Below, piece by piece: positions 26,701 to 38,639 of a stretch of 64,000 nucleotides of DNA. This stretch comes from Pomacea canaliculata (taxonomy: Eukaryota; Mollusca; Gastropoda; Architaenioglossa; Ampullariidae), in assembly GCF_003073045.1 (NCBI RefSeq), contig NC_037592.1:18743844-18807843 (forward strand). Reading direction: 5' to 3'. Both the position numbers and the translations under genes were made by a program. The notes under the pieces are model-generated. The model saw only the letters and a list, made by a program, of their open reading frames with translations, was not told the origin of the DNA and did no database searches. The first letter of the stretch is position 1; the number at the start of each line of letters is the position of its first letter.

Positions 26701-28039
26701 TGCCTGTGCACCAAAAGAAAAGCCACCAGAGGCTGCAGGTTGAGCAGTGTTGCCAGTTGCCTGTGCACCAAAAGAAAAGCCACCAGAGGCTGCAGGTTGA
26801 GCAGTGTTGCCAGTTGCCTGTGCACCAAAAGAAAAGCCACCAGAGGCTGCAGGTTGAGCAGTGTTGCCAGTTGCCTGTGCACCAAAAGAAAAGCCACCAG
26901 AGGCTGCAGGTTGAGCAGTGTTGCCAGCTGCCTGCCCCCCAAATGAGAAGCCACCAGCCGGTGCAGAAGCCGAGGAGGCTATTGATCCAAAGGTAAAGCC
27001 ACCTCCGGTGGTTTGTGATGCTGCCCCTCCAGCTGCTGCATCATTGCTTGCTGCTGTTGTTCCAAATGTGGAGCCTCCCAGTGTGGAACCAGAAGTTGTT
27101 GTCGAAGCACCAAAAGTGAAACCACCAGATGGTTGTTGACCAAATGTGAATCCTAAATCCATATCAAATAATACTTAAATTCTACTTCTCAATCAAATCT
27201 AAATCAGTCACAAAGAGTTTAGACATTACATACAGTTTATCCTTTACCTGTTTATGGGAAAGCATAAAGATTCACCATTTTTCATAAGAGCCTCTTGGAG
27301 GTAAAGGGTAAGCACAAACTACAATTAAGGCAAACAAATGCACTTAACTCAAATAGATTTCATAGCTTTCAACATTAATTCAACTGTTCGCAGCATTGGA
27401 AAAATGGGAATCATAAATAATATTGTGTTAAAAATTTTCTGATCTAAAGAAAGCAGGCAAAGATTATGGCAAACATTACCACTTATCACAAATACAACTG
27501 AGAACTCAAATATAAAAATTTAATTAAAACACATCGTGATTTTTTTTTACTTACATCTCCTAGCAAACAAATAAGTGTTTAATAAATGCAAAATAATTTT
27601 TATGGAAATGGTATGATGCTTATTGTTTACTGTAAATAAGATCTAATAAAAAAAATATATGGTGGTCAGATACTAGACAGTGGTGCTACTAGACTATGTG
27701 GACAATAAAGTAAAAGGTAAAGACCTGTTCAAGTCATTAAGGAAGCAAGGTGTTAGAGACCTCACTTTATTCGGGCCAGCTTTAAAAGAGGGCAGTGCCT
27801 ATCTCCTCTCCCTCACTGCCTTACCTTCCCCTACCCTCTTTAGAGTCAGGTACCTAGTTCCTACAGCTCAATCAACTAAGTTTGCTGTACTACTTGGGTA
27901 TCGAACCAGCACACCTCTCAGTTCAGATGCACACTTGGCTATTCGCTTCCCCTAGACAATATAGTATCAACAGAGTTCTATTTGACAGTCAAGCATCTTT
28001 TCTTTTCTCACCTCCTGGTCTTGGCCCACTTCCAAACAT
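20735..28039 (-). CDS. NUP62: Nucleoporin p62 (NUP62)
   Basis: Ten exons: 28012-28039 (ATG), 26325-27152, 25903-26016, 25532-25603, 23544-23796, 22722-22917, 22040-22224, 21341-21452, 21107-21173 and 20735-20826 (TGA). All phases match and give 648 aa. The start is MFGSGPRPGGFTFGQQ. The first two thirds are FG repeats (FTFG, FSFG) in Thr/Ser/Ala/Gly-rich sequence that would form the pore's permeability mesh. The last 200 residues are the Nsp1/NUP62 coiled-coil region: LEEETNKWMAELEEEERSFL, VNAWDRLVIENG, LERVKLEQQKLEHELDF, YQLAESLDAQLKRMGQDLKE and ILNAHMDSLLWIDRQT, ending KKEQERNLRLAYS. In the family this part assembles with NUP54 and NUP58 in the central channel. Human NUP62 is 522 aa; the excess is FG sequence. 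It is divergent from MRPS21, 759 bp away. Confidence 0.96.
24050..25500. other. Large NUP62 intron section with unassigned coding-like remnants
   Basis: The intron between exons at 25532 and 23796 holds minus-strand open frames at 24454-24831 and 24773-25003. The latter includes LLALLNSNLSNTSAFQKLDF and an acidic DDLSLCEEQASEDQTD segment. These could be remnants of a transposon gene, but I recognise no domain, ends or duplications. Confidence 0.2.
26497..26952 (-). repeat. NUP62: 57-nt (19-aa) tandem repeat array inside NUP62
   Basis: Eight head-to-tail units each encode 19 residues of the form GFSFGAQATGNTAQPAASG. Units 2-4 give identical protein and units 6-8 form a second subtype (GFTFGTQ.AGNAAQPAATG). 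Each unit carries one FG motif. The array adds about 150 residues to the permeability domain. Copy number is likely to vary between alleles and may be mis-assembled. Confidence 0.93.
27690..27957 (-). mobile_element. tRNA-derived SINE
   Basis: Reading the minus strand from about 27957, an A-box-like TAGCCAAGTGTG near 27935 is followed by the B-box GGTTCGATACCC at 27896-27907. After the tRNA-like head comes a body containing CCTCTTTTAAAGCTGGCCCG. It sits in intron 1 of NUP62 in the same orientation as the gene. The cloverleaf is not complete enough for a functional tRNA, so a SINE is the better call. Left and right borders are approximate. Confidence 0.65.
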
Positions 28040-28798
28040 GGTGAATCTTCTTTCTGTTTATTGTTCAAACAGTAGCTTTTACTTGCAGACCTGAAAGTAA
28101 GCCAAAAAAGTGCAAAACATAGGGTGTCTCAAGATATCTGCATGTGTGTACGTGTGATTATGAAAAACACCTTGGGGTGATTGCTCATTTTCCTTTTTTT
28201 TTTTCGTTTACAGTATTAACATTTTGCATAACTGCAATGTTATTAGCCAAAGTGATCATTTATGTCAAGGATTTCGATAACATCCTTAAGAAATTATGTC
28301 ATTCTAAATTGTCCTGTCTCTAAATTAAATAGATGTTGTCGGAAATCTCTAAGCAAAGAATTTCCAGACTAGCAAAAGTGACATTCTTCTTATTACGATC
28401 CCTTTTCACCCCCAGTGGAGCATAGGGCTGCAACTAAACAAATATCTTTGTCTAACCTACTAAAATTTGTGAAACTTAAACATATGTTGCGCTTTAACCA
28501 AAACTTTCTTGCAGGACTTTAATAAGGACGTATCAATAAAAGAAAAATAGGAATCTGACCAAATCCACGCTTATACACGCTTTGAGTGTAACCGGAAGTC
28601 GTCACATACAAAAATGTTACCAACCTAAACATGTTATTGTAATAACTAAAACTAAAACATTGCTGAAAATTACTCTTATGATTTTTATTTATTCACAAAA
28701 TTATGTACCTTTGTAGTCAAACCTCAGAAAAAAATATTAAGGGATGGAGGAAAAAATATTTTTAGAAAAATCAAGTTAAGGTTTTTACTCAATTGAAA
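28040..28798. promoter_or_regulatory. Bidirectional promoter region of NUP62 and MRPS21
   Basis: The start codons of NUP62 (28039, minus) and MRPS21 (28799, plus) are 759 bp apart and point away from each other. No TATA box was recognised. A diverged copy of the GGAGCATAGGGCTGCAAC repeat lies at about 28393-28432, between the two genes. Confidence 0.55.
28393..28435 (+). repeat. Dispersed SINE-like repeat, copy 3 (diverged)
   Basis: TTACGATCCC followed by CAGTGGAGCATAGGGCTGCAA matches the core seen near 262 and 3190. It is the most diverged of the three and lies in the NUP62-MRPS21 shared promoter. Confidence 0.4.
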
Positions 28799-29752
28799 AT
28801 GTCGCGGAATCATTTAAGGTTTTTGGCGAAGACTGTCCTTGTACGCAACAATGACATTGAACCTGCCTACAGAGTTCTCGACAGGCAAGTTTTAAGTAAA
28901 AATGTACCATTTACTTCAAATGCATGAAATTAAACTATCTACATATTATTTTATTTATTTTTTTTTACTCTCCCAGTCTCAAGCGTGTCAATCTGTACAT
29001 TCTCATATTTATACTGCCATGCGATGTTAACGGGAAACGACTGATACTCGTTTTCAATAAAAATTGTTAGGTATTATTCCTAAATACTGTTCTAATTTTG
29101 ATATATTTCATGCTTGTCAAAAGATAACTAAAGATTTCAACTGATTGTAAATTTTTTGGCACACGTCCTTAAAGTCTAAGAGTTTTGAAAAAGTTGATAG
29201 TACAGTGATTACAACTTTTAATGAAGCTTTATCTTCATCAAGTCGGCTGCAAACAAACTTGTTCTTGTTACTACTAGTGTCTATTCAGCTAGTCCCAACG
29301 ATGTAGAAAATCATGATGTAGATCAAGATCTAAAGACCATGAAAACATTACTATTTAAAACCAGTGTAACAGAGTACCATTTATCAAATGATAAGAGTCA
29401 CTAGCCGTTCTTCTTGAAGAGCTATATACATGAATATAGATAATAAGAGGTTTATCAAAATTTAAAATATTCCTTATTCTTTTAAACTTTTTATTTACTA
29501 GAGTTTTGAGTGTTACATCAGTTTTTGTTTGATGTCATTATATAGCTGCTGTGTTTTTTGTTTTTTTTTTGCAGGATCCTTCGAAGTGAAAATTTTTTCA
29601 CAGATGTGAAAAGAAAAGAACGGTATGAAAAACCTTGCCAGCAGCGTCGACGTGTCAGCTACGAGCGCTGCAGAAGAATTTACAACTCAGAAATGCAAAG
29701 AAAAATAGAGTTTGTAATGAGGAAAAACAGAACAAACCCTTTTCCACGATGA
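28799..29752 (+). CDS. MRPS21: Mitochondrial small ribosomal subunit protein bS21m (MRPS21)
   Basis: Two exons, 28799-28884 and 29575-29752, encode 87 aa, the same length as human MRPS21. The N-terminus MSRNHLRFLAKTVLVRNNDI and the end QQRRRVSYERCRRIYNSEM...FVMRKNRTNPFPR follow the human protein closely. It is a nuclear-encoded component of the mitochondrial 28S subunit, equivalent to bacterial S21, and would be imported into the matrix. The intron starts with GC (ACAG/GCAAGT) and ends TTTTTTGCAG. GC-AG with a near-perfect consensus otherwise is a known minor class spliced by the major spliceosome. There is no GT that would keep the frame. Confidence 0.96.
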
Positions 29753-31524
29753 CTGTTTGATGAACATACAGATTTTTCCAGACTTCTGTAGCAGTAAAAG
29801 ACAGAGAACCAGTTGCCCACTTTTACAGGCTTCTGTAGCAGTAAAGGCTAAGGATCAATTGTGTACTTTGTACCAACAGATGAGGGACTTCACTAATCTA
29901 CATCTCTGTATACTTATTTAAAATGCTAGTTTCTTTGAAATGCTCCTAAAATAGCTATTCCATAACATTTTTAAATGCTTGTCAGGATATGTAAACCTGG
30001 CTTGATCAATCAAAATCTCCTCCACTTAGTGTGATGTTTAATGTTTAATATCCTGTCTGTCATCTTCAATTTTGACAGCATTGAAAGATTGCTTTGTCTG
30101 AAAGATTAGTGTAACGTTGATGAGAAATATGTATATTCTTCTGTTTATGGAATTAATATCAAATTTGGCAGACCCTTTACAGTCACTTTTCTGGCATTAA
30201 AGAAGTTTTGAATACAGATTTTGTATATTGAAATAATTATTCTAAAATACTCAGATGGTACTTTTTGTATGTGTGTGTTAGTAATCCATTTTTATGAGTG
30301 ATATTGTGTGGATAAATGGTGAGCTAAAGGATTTACAAATGCAGCAATTTCCGTTAACTAATCATTGGCATCCATACTTTGGTTATGCTAGGTATGTTTG
30401 AGGTCTAGAAATGGGGAATTTCTATTTATGATGCCTTTTTGTTTTACCCTCAATACCAAAACAGCCTTTAACTGTAGGTGGATGAATTAAGCAGAAGATA
30501 GCTAAAGAATGAAGATTAATTTGCTTGACCTGTGGGTGCAGAGATGAAATAACTTGCTGTGAGGAAAAAGAATTTTGGTGTTTCAAACTTTATATTTCAT
30601 TGACTAAGAAGCCTGAGTAGACCATGTCTGTCTAGGGCTGAAAATGAATGTGTGTGCGTTTGCATACTAACACCTACTGCTTTATAAACACTGAAAGCAC
30701 AAAATGGTACTTTTACTTTTAAAATTGTGCTACATGCATTGTCAACTAAATGGAAATTTAGATGTTAGTCAGTATAAAATGGATACAAAATCAATTCAGA
30801 CTTGGAATCTTGAGTATATTTGAGGACATAATGCTGTTGAAGTCAATGAGTCAAACATACTTCATAACATTTTGCCTTACTGCCTGAAGTATAGATGTAC
30901 TATAAAATAACTAGTTCAATGTTTTCACAAAGAAATAGTATATATTATTTTATTTAAGTATAAAATTGGTTAGAGCACAAAGTTTTTCTTCCTTTTAAAT
31001 TGCACCTTAGTCCCTCATACAGTAAGTTATTTTAAGTGAATCTGTAGCATTATTATGTGCCTCTTGTGCATTGCTACCTGCTAAATTACCAGGTGAGAGG
31101 CTGTGATGAAGAAGCCGACAGAGCCATCCAGCACAGGAAAGTTTGAGATTAAGTTTCGATCCAGCTGAAAATGAGGGAACGGGGCTCTCGAGGAAGTGTG
31201 TAGCTTTGAAGTATAGTAAATATTCTCCATAAATAAACTTTTTATGGAAATAAGAACAAATGACAAGACTTCACAATACTATAGCCAAGATGTAAATTAT
31301 CAGAGTTGAAACTATGTGTGCCGCTTACCTCACTGTCCTACAGCACCGACGCAAACATCCCTCCAGAAAGTTGGATAGGTGAAGTGAGATAACACTAACT
31401 AAAGCAGCGGCAATATTGCTACTTTGTTCATTCCGCTATGTGCCTGAGTTATGGACGATGTTGAGGAGTATAGGTGGAAATTGATGTGTGAGCCAACTAT
31501 GTAAACAGATGCCACATGCAGAAA

Positions 31525-31617
31525 AATAACAACATATCCGAGACGAGATCTGAATCACAGGACAGCCAATCCCCACACTATTGGTGACAAGCGCTAACTA
31601 CCGTGCCATCGGACCCT
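31525..31617 (-). mobile_element. tRNA-derived SINE head
   Basis: On the minus strand from 31617, GGGTCCGATGGCACGGTAGT starts with a typical A box (TGGCACGGTAGTTAGCGC), and about 45 bases on there is a B-box-like TGATTCAGATCTC. Acceptor-stem pairing is poor, so this is a decayed SINE head and not a tRNA gene. The SINE body, if kept, runs toward lower coordinates and was not delimited. Confidence 0.55.
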
Positions 31618-33184
31618 AGTGTTACGGAAAAAACGTTTTTCACATTTTTTTTTATGGTAATAGACGCTTGGAAATCCAGAAGAGGATGATTGTGGATATA
31701 TTTCGGTGCAAGAAATATTTCTTAAGTTTGCCGATTTTCTAAAGTTTTTGCGTAACAGCAGGTCGATCGTAGTTAACATCTTGCCTGCTGAAGTAAACAA
31801 AGACTGAACATGTCTAACCTCGTGAAGGCATGGCCTTGTTTTTTGTCTGGTGCAAGACAGCAGTTGGTGTGTAAAGTTGATTTCTTTGGTTTTGTTGTCA
31901 TTTTCTATGTGGCATAGAATGTCATTAATGGATTTATTACCAGCAATCTATCGATGAATCTCTCAGGTTAACAAACCTCAGCAATTCAAAGCCAGGAAGA
32001 ATGGACTGACTACAATATGCACTCGAAAGCCTGAACAAGAATACGAGTCAAGGGGTCCACTTAGACATCCTTTTGTGTGTCTTCTGATTACCCTTGTACT
32101 TCACATTCCCACTAGAGCTGAAGCTACATGCAGGTAAGAGAGCTATCTTCCTGTCCCTTTCTTTCAAATGGCATTAAGTCTGTGATGACATTCACCACTA
32201 GACTGCGGGAGAAAAGTCGCCAGCTTGAGTCACATGCTTCTTCTGACCTCAAGTGTGTCTCCTGAAAGCATTGGCGCTCACCACGTCGAGAGGTGAGAAG
32301 TTATAAGAAGTCGATGATTATCAATATCCCCACCACCAGAAACCTGGTTCTCAGTTTCGATTGAAATAATTTGTAGAACATTTTACAGAAACTAGGCATA
32401 TATATTTTTTCGTGACTTAAATATGACATATTTTGCACTTGTTTCACTAAATGACTTTACGTTTTAGATGCACGAAACGGCTAAGTGATGGACACAGTGC
32501 TCGACAACTGCAGCAGAGGCAGGGGTTATGTTTGGAAAGAAAGATGATGTATTACTACATTTTTCGTAACGATGATATGTTAGCTTAACATCCTTCTTCC
32601 TAAATATGTTGCTTCAGACTCTGAGCCATGCATGTCCAACGCAAGAACGTGCGTTGCAAATGCTACCTGTGAAGTGCATTTGTAGAATACCTTTTGGCCA
32701 CCAAGGAGATGGTTTCTGGAGTGTGTACTACCAGGTCTGTAGAGTTCCATGTGTCACTGAATCATAACCTCGATCAACTCAACGTCAAATGTCTTTGTCT
32801 TCATTAATGTTTTTGCTTCCAAAGACTGAATGTGAACTCTGACTATTCAGCTATCACTCGCTTCTACCTGTAGATCATCTACACCTCAGTCTTTCAGTCT
32901 CTCTACTCTCTTTCACTCACTCTCCGCTCACTTTTTTCCCCTCTAAGTCCGCCTTCTTATCCTCCTGATCTACTAAATATATAAATGCATTCTGTCGTTA
33001 TTTTGAGGCAATAACTTACGACATCCTCTTACAAAATCTGATATTATCACCGTAGAAAGTAGTTTCGGGAAATACTACTTTGGCGACTGAATTACTGACT
33101 GAAATTTCGTGAAGATGTATGACAAAGTTTATTTCCTGCAGCAGCAAAACAAACCTAAACTATCTGAACATATCAGAAGAAAAT

Positions 33185-33187
<3 letters not shown>

Positions 33188-33232
<45 letters not shown>
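33188..33232. repeat. (GT)n-(GA)n compound microsatellite
   Basis: A short GTGTGTGT run passes directly into about 16 GA units. Simple sequence; likely length-variable. Confidence 0.95.
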
Positions 33233-33233
<1 letters not shown>

Positions 33234-35036
33234 TGACGAAATAGATAAATAATGATAATAATATGAGATGGGATTTTGAAAGACAGACAGGAAAGAAGAG
33301 TCATGGCGCTTCCGAGCTGTTCTGTAGATCGCAGGCTTTAAAAGGATGATCTGTGATCAAACATTGTGAGGATTGGGCTCTATTCATCAGATACTGGAAT
33401 TAATTCCTCTTCCATATGGTAGTTTGAAGGGTTTTCAATACATATTTCAAGTGGTGTTGAGCTTCCTCCTTATGCCCGCTATTTCCTCGTTTTAATTTAT
33501 GAGCTGTTAACTTGTAGTCTGCATGCCCTTATTAAACCTTCCCAGTTATCAACATCTTCTGCAGACAACGCCCTTTGTCAGATTTTTCTAACTTTGGTTA
33601 GTTTGGTTAACTCTGTTGTCTCACTCTAATCCATTAATTCATATCACACAATGATCTTCCTCGTATCCACACAATGCACGATAAAATCATTCTACTAACA
33701 TTGTGAAGGGTTATCAGTGTTTTGTAACTGCTCACTAGTTTCGGATTACGAAATTATGTCATTAGGCTGGTCTATGAAGTAGTAGACTTCTTCCTTCTAT
33801 TTTCCACCATGTGTGAGAAGGGGTTGCGCAGACTTGGAAGGCTGAGGGTGCGACTTGTTATGATGTTATCACTGTTGTACCGGACCGCAAAAATTATGCA
33901 ATGATGGCAACATTTTCAAAGTCGACTACGAATAATATGGGAAGAGATGCTTTGGCAGGTCTGCACATATACTGCCAACTGACTTTGACATTAGCCTTAG
34001 CTTCATTAGTACAATTGCTCGGTTGATGTATACTGTATCTCTGTCAGAAGCTTACAGCTTACAGTGAGCACCCTCTAACCGACAGCGAATGACTAACAAC
34101 GTTCCCGTTAGTGTTGCGCGTACTTCCCAGTTGCCAGGGCCGCCCAGCGAGCGTGGGAAGAGGTTAGTGTTAGGATGGAGTGAGGTCCACCAAGCCATTC
34201 TCTTCGACATCAGGAAACATGTTTTGTAGTGAAAATTGGTGCTCAACCATTGTTCTCCGATGTGTGAGACTGTCATAGAGTAAAAAGCCCCTTCTAACTT
34301 GTGTCAGTATTGTTAAGATACATTGAACGGGTCATGGTTGCCATGACAATCAATTTTTGGCACTCTCATTGCAAAGGACTAATGCACTCAGCATAAACTG
34401 ATCGGACAAGGGATATCCTTGTGAGCAATCCTTATAACTTCCTTATATAGCAATATTATAGTATGTACTATTCCTCATCTAAAATAACCATACTCAGTAC
34501 GTGCATAACGACATGTATATGTCTATATACTTGACGCTAGTAATTCTTAAGTTATCTTAGGACATGTTGTGCCGATATACAGAAAATTTCATTTCGTTTC
34601 TGTGTTGGCACTCTCTCCCTCTCTTTAAGTTTCAGTCCGTTTGTAAAGATAATCCGGTTTTATAGAATGTAAAGGTTACTTTTAAGAATCTAAAGTACAA
34701 TAAATCACATATACTCTCTCAGCTATGAGTAAAAATATAACTACTGTATCATGAAAAGCTTTATGGATTATTTGTGTATTTGAGAAGCATTTTATTCTAT
34801 TGCATGGAATAAGTTGTGGGAACTTCTGACTAGCAAAGTGTCAAAGGCTTTATAGAGTATGTATAATGGCTTTCGTGAAAAAGTCAGAGTAGATTGGGTA
34901 GGTTGTACTCGTTCGCCTCTTTTGTTTTTTTTTGTTGTGTCACACTTGGATCCTAGTTCTCGAGAATTAACAGTCTGCACAAAGTGTTGATGATGGTCTT
35001 CATCTCTGCTAGCTGCGCCTGTCACAATTGTTGGCT

Positions 35037-35348
35037 TCATTTCTGCCTGGCTTTGGCTGCTTGCCGTAATATTAGCCTCACCAATTCCCCCCCCCCCTTC
35101 ATCTCTGCTAGGCTGACATTGTTTTCATTCTGCCTGGCTTCGGCTCCTAATTTCGCCATTCTGTCAGCCTGCTCATTCCACAACACCATTAAATAAGGCT
35201 TCCATACTACTGTGTGAGAGTATCCACTGCAGAACCGTTTTAAGAAAACAGATATTTCGTTTAGTGCTGCTGTCAGCTTAGGTAGCCAGCTATCGTTGAC
35301 AGTTTGTAGGACAGACAGGACTGTGAGCAAAAGGGGATTGTTTTGCAA
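35037..35348 (-). mobile_element. RNase H-domain fragment of a non-LTR retrotransposon
   Basis: A 103-codon frame contains SVLQTVNDSWLPKLTAALNE, then LWNEQADRMAKLGAEARQNE and NNVSLAEMKG. This matches the RNase H region found at the C-terminus of many invertebrate LINE ORF2 proteins (consensus ...GNEQADRLAKLGAEA...). The usual LLTDS acid site reads LLTVL, and the reverse-transcriptase part is missing. Further element-derived sequence probably extends on both sides (34790-35600). Fragment, not mobile. Confidence 0.75.
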
Positions 35349-36779
35349 GGGTTCCGAAGGCCAAAGTTGATCACGCTCCTCTTTATCGCCTGGTGGACCT
35401 AGACATTGTCAGTGGACACATGGAGTATTTCTTACCGTGAGGTAGTAGTGCCACCTGAACCACCCCTGTCAGTTGGTGTAGGACTGCGTATTCTTCCAGG
35501 CAGAACCACGGTTACTTCGCATCTAACCTCCATATCTGGAGGCCATTCTCCTATCCACTACTTGGGGACGGTGTTAGGGGTGGCTACCCCGCTACAGGAC
35601 TGAATATAGTCTGGTCCCAGCAGGTAGGTTGTGGTGTTACAGATTCTTTCTTCTGTTCTAGAATGTTAAACCAGGGTGGAACATACAATTCTATCATCTT
35701 TTCCTTTTTTATCGATATATTCGCAAAGAATAGTATTATTGTTGAACATGGTTAACATGTAGTACAGCTAGACGCCGACCTCAGGTGTATAAGCACATCA
35801 CCGAAGTTAAAAAATTAAACACCTCACCTTAACAGATTGTTAAGGTTTGTGAGGATATAAGAAGTGACTGCATTTGCTCACACAAGGAGGAATAGTTCCT
35901 AATAGACTTGACTCTTAACCGACATTTTAATCTTAGCATCCGCATGCGACTGTCTTCAGGAAGAAAGGAGGAAGTCTGGCCAGTTGTGGCCTGTGCTGGG
36001 CTTCATCAAGGCGTTTCCCTGAGGAAGTGATCTCAGAACTTTCTTATGCTCCTTCCTCTTTTTTCTGGCGACTGTCTAGCTGGAGACTTGCATCATCTTC
36101 GTAGATGCCAGAAAACGAACGGACACTTGTAGAAAATATATCGAGAAGTCTACTTTTTCACTTTTTTATTAATAATGATTACATTCGATTAGCATTCATT
36201 TATAGCTATTGCAAGTAGTTACGTGTCTTCCACTGCTTTAAAACAAATACATTCAAAAAACAAATACGCATATGAACCGATAGATATATATATGCACACA
36301 CACAAATAAGCTTGCACATATAGTACAAATGAAAATGCACACACACGCACACATCTATAACTTCAGACATGGCAGATATCATTAAATTATCACAAGTCAT
36401 ACGAAATCGGTTTCCCTAATAGAAAGTATAAGCAACTTTTCCAAAATGTTCATTGTTGGAGGACAACAGCTTTAAAAAAAATACAAAATGTAGCTTCAGT
36501 ACCGTAGAGCTCAGGTGAAAGAATCCGTTTCTAGACAGCACCATGCCCCGTACATTTCATCTTCACTTTACATAAATATCTAGGATTTAAATATTTCAAA
36601 ACAATACTGTGTATTTTTACTCTTGTAACTCCTTCCTTGCCGGTTGCCCCGCATACCTTCTTCATAAACTCAAGAAAGTACAGAAACGAAGCCATGTTAC
36701 TCTTTTCACTTCGTTGTCCACACTGACAATCCATCCGTTTTCGCATTCAGAGCAAACTGTCTGTGCTGTGTTTTAGTTT

Positions 36780-37330
36780 TTGTTTGAAGGCTCCTGCCTA
36801 GACTATTTTTTCTAAATTTCTCTTCCCCTACATCCTAGCTAGACTACTCGGCTCTTCGTCTGGTGATTATACATGCTTACTATCCCTGTCACCAGAACAA
36901 CCACATATGGTTCCCAGAGTTTTAGTTACTGTGCTGCAAAATAGTGGAATTTTGTCTCCTAATATGTGACATCTACCTTCTATCAAATTCTTTATATGTG
37001 CACTAAAAACACATCTGTTGCATGAGAATCCCTTGTTACACTCATCAACCTAGTTGTCAAAAGTTGTTATAATAGTCAATTGACTAGTCTGCCTCTCGTC
37101 TTTTTCTGCATATTTATTAAACTCTCCAACCTTACTCTTTGCTTCCTGCTTCCTCTTTGTGTCTTTAAGTTTGTCTAGATGTTTGTTTTTCTTTCGACCT
37201 GTATATTGTGTCCATGTCTTCTTCTCCTTCGTGAGAGTGATTATGCCCATATAAATAAACCGCTTCATCTTTCATCATCATCGTCGTCGTCGTCGCTGTC
37301 TTCGTCGTCGTCTTTGTTGTTGTGTGGCTG
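36780..37330 (+). mobile_element. 3' end of a CR1/L2-like LINE with microsatellite tail
   Basis: The plus strand encodes a degenerate match to the end of CR1/L2-like ORF2: LQNSG at about 36934 aligns with the usual LWNSLP, followed by HLPSIKFFICALKTHLL (like FKSALKTHLF). A 3' UTR follows with GCCCATATAAATAAACCGCT, then a CATCATCATCGTCGTCGTCG run at about 37272-37310. Ending in short tandem repeats instead of poly(A) is typical of this LINE group. It carries several stops and is truncated at its 5' side. Confidence 0.65.
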
Positions 37331-38639
37331 CAGCTTGTGTGACAAATAAAATCTGTGAATCTGAAGTCACATTTAAACGCAAGCATTTACGCCTATGGAA
37401 ACGCTTTTAATACATCGGGTCACACATCTGCTGCCATTTGATTTCAATAGACTAGGGTCAAAGTTCTATTACTGGAAGGAAAACACTCTGAAGTCGATGA
37501 ATAATACAGTTTGCAGTATAATTAAATAGAATTGTTTTTCACACACTCAATACCGGAAGCAATCAACGGTTGAACAATGCTTCTAAAAATAACATGTTAT
37601 TTTCCGAGTTAACTGATGCATATAGTCGAGATATACACGTAGCTATATATTACAGACTAAAAGATGATACTTCAAAGGTTGGTGACATCAATTGTAAAAC
37701 AAACCACCCTTTGGGTGTGGGAGGTTATGACCAGAAGAACATTGCATGCCTGTCTTGGTCAGACTCATGATCTGAAAACGCTTAGGGTAGTGACCTGAAA
37801 GTAAGTGACAAGGAATGAAGGAAATAAAAATATGTAAATAGTCTGGTGTGCGGCAGACGTTTGCGTAAAAACCCAGGCGAAGTAATAATAAGTATAGACA
37901 TACACGTCCGAACCCATATCCTCTTCTAGACAGACCACAATTATTCGGGAAAAAGTGTGTAAGTAAGAGATAACAACTATAATAACTATGAAGTCTTATG
38001 GTATATCACTAAGCGGATTCCGAGAAGATAATGATTATGACTGAGCGGGCAAACCCTTCAAGGTCAAACCGTTTCAGCTTCCGGTTGGCGACGATGCATG
38101 ATTCTGTGAGCCATCCGTCTGAACCTCGGCCTCGAGTTCAGTTGTGTGCAGCCGCAAATCCTGTAACTAAATATTTCTCTTTTGACTGGTTCCTTCAATA
38201 CTGGGAATGTGACTCTAATTTACAACAGAATACCTAAATATAAAGGCTTTATGCCTGTGTTTTTATTGAGTCTCTGTCCATAGTTGATTGGGTAATTCAA
38301 ATTATTTATACAGGTAGAAAAAAGCAGCAAGTAAAACAAATAAAGCATTTATCACAAGAAACATCACCAAGCTGATCATTTCTCTCTCTCTCTCACGCAC
38401 AGATGAATAGATATTGACAGAACAAGATTATATTTTAAGAGATCATTATGACAATCTTATTTTGTCGAATATTTCGCATTTAAATTGTATCTGCATTCTC
38501 GCCACAAGGAAGTGAAACCAAAGCTTAAACTACGCTTGAAGTCTGCACTGTCTGTACAAGGAAGTTAAACCTAGACTGACAGTGACAGTGCGATGTTTGT
38601 ATTCCTTACAAAGATGTCTGCACGAGCAGGGGGCGGGCT

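Larger units (their letters stand above)
29753..38600. other. Gene-poor region with SINE and LINE debris
   Basis: About 8.8 kb without a recognisable gene. It begins with the MRPS21 3' flank (ATTAAA near 30194). Scattered elements are listed separately: a tRNA-derived SINE near 31525, an RNase H piece of a LINE near 35037-35348, and a CR1/L2-like LINE 3' end at 36780-37330. Open frames are short and not conserved-looking. The right end, from about 38500, becomes more GC-rich as it enters a promoter. Confidence 0.5.

Noticed and set aside
26497-26952. Regularly spaced direct repeats resembling a CRISPR array
   Set aside because: The 57-nt units are contiguous with no spacers and are translated in frame as NUP62 FG repeats.
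26313-26996. Long open frames in three other frames over the NUP62 repeat array
   Set aside because: They arise because a 57-nt repeat without stops stays open in several frames; the FG frame is the one that splices in phase.
27890-27957. Possible tRNA gene on the minus strand
   Set aside because: B box is good, but no full cloverleaf or acceptor stem, and a long SINE body follows.
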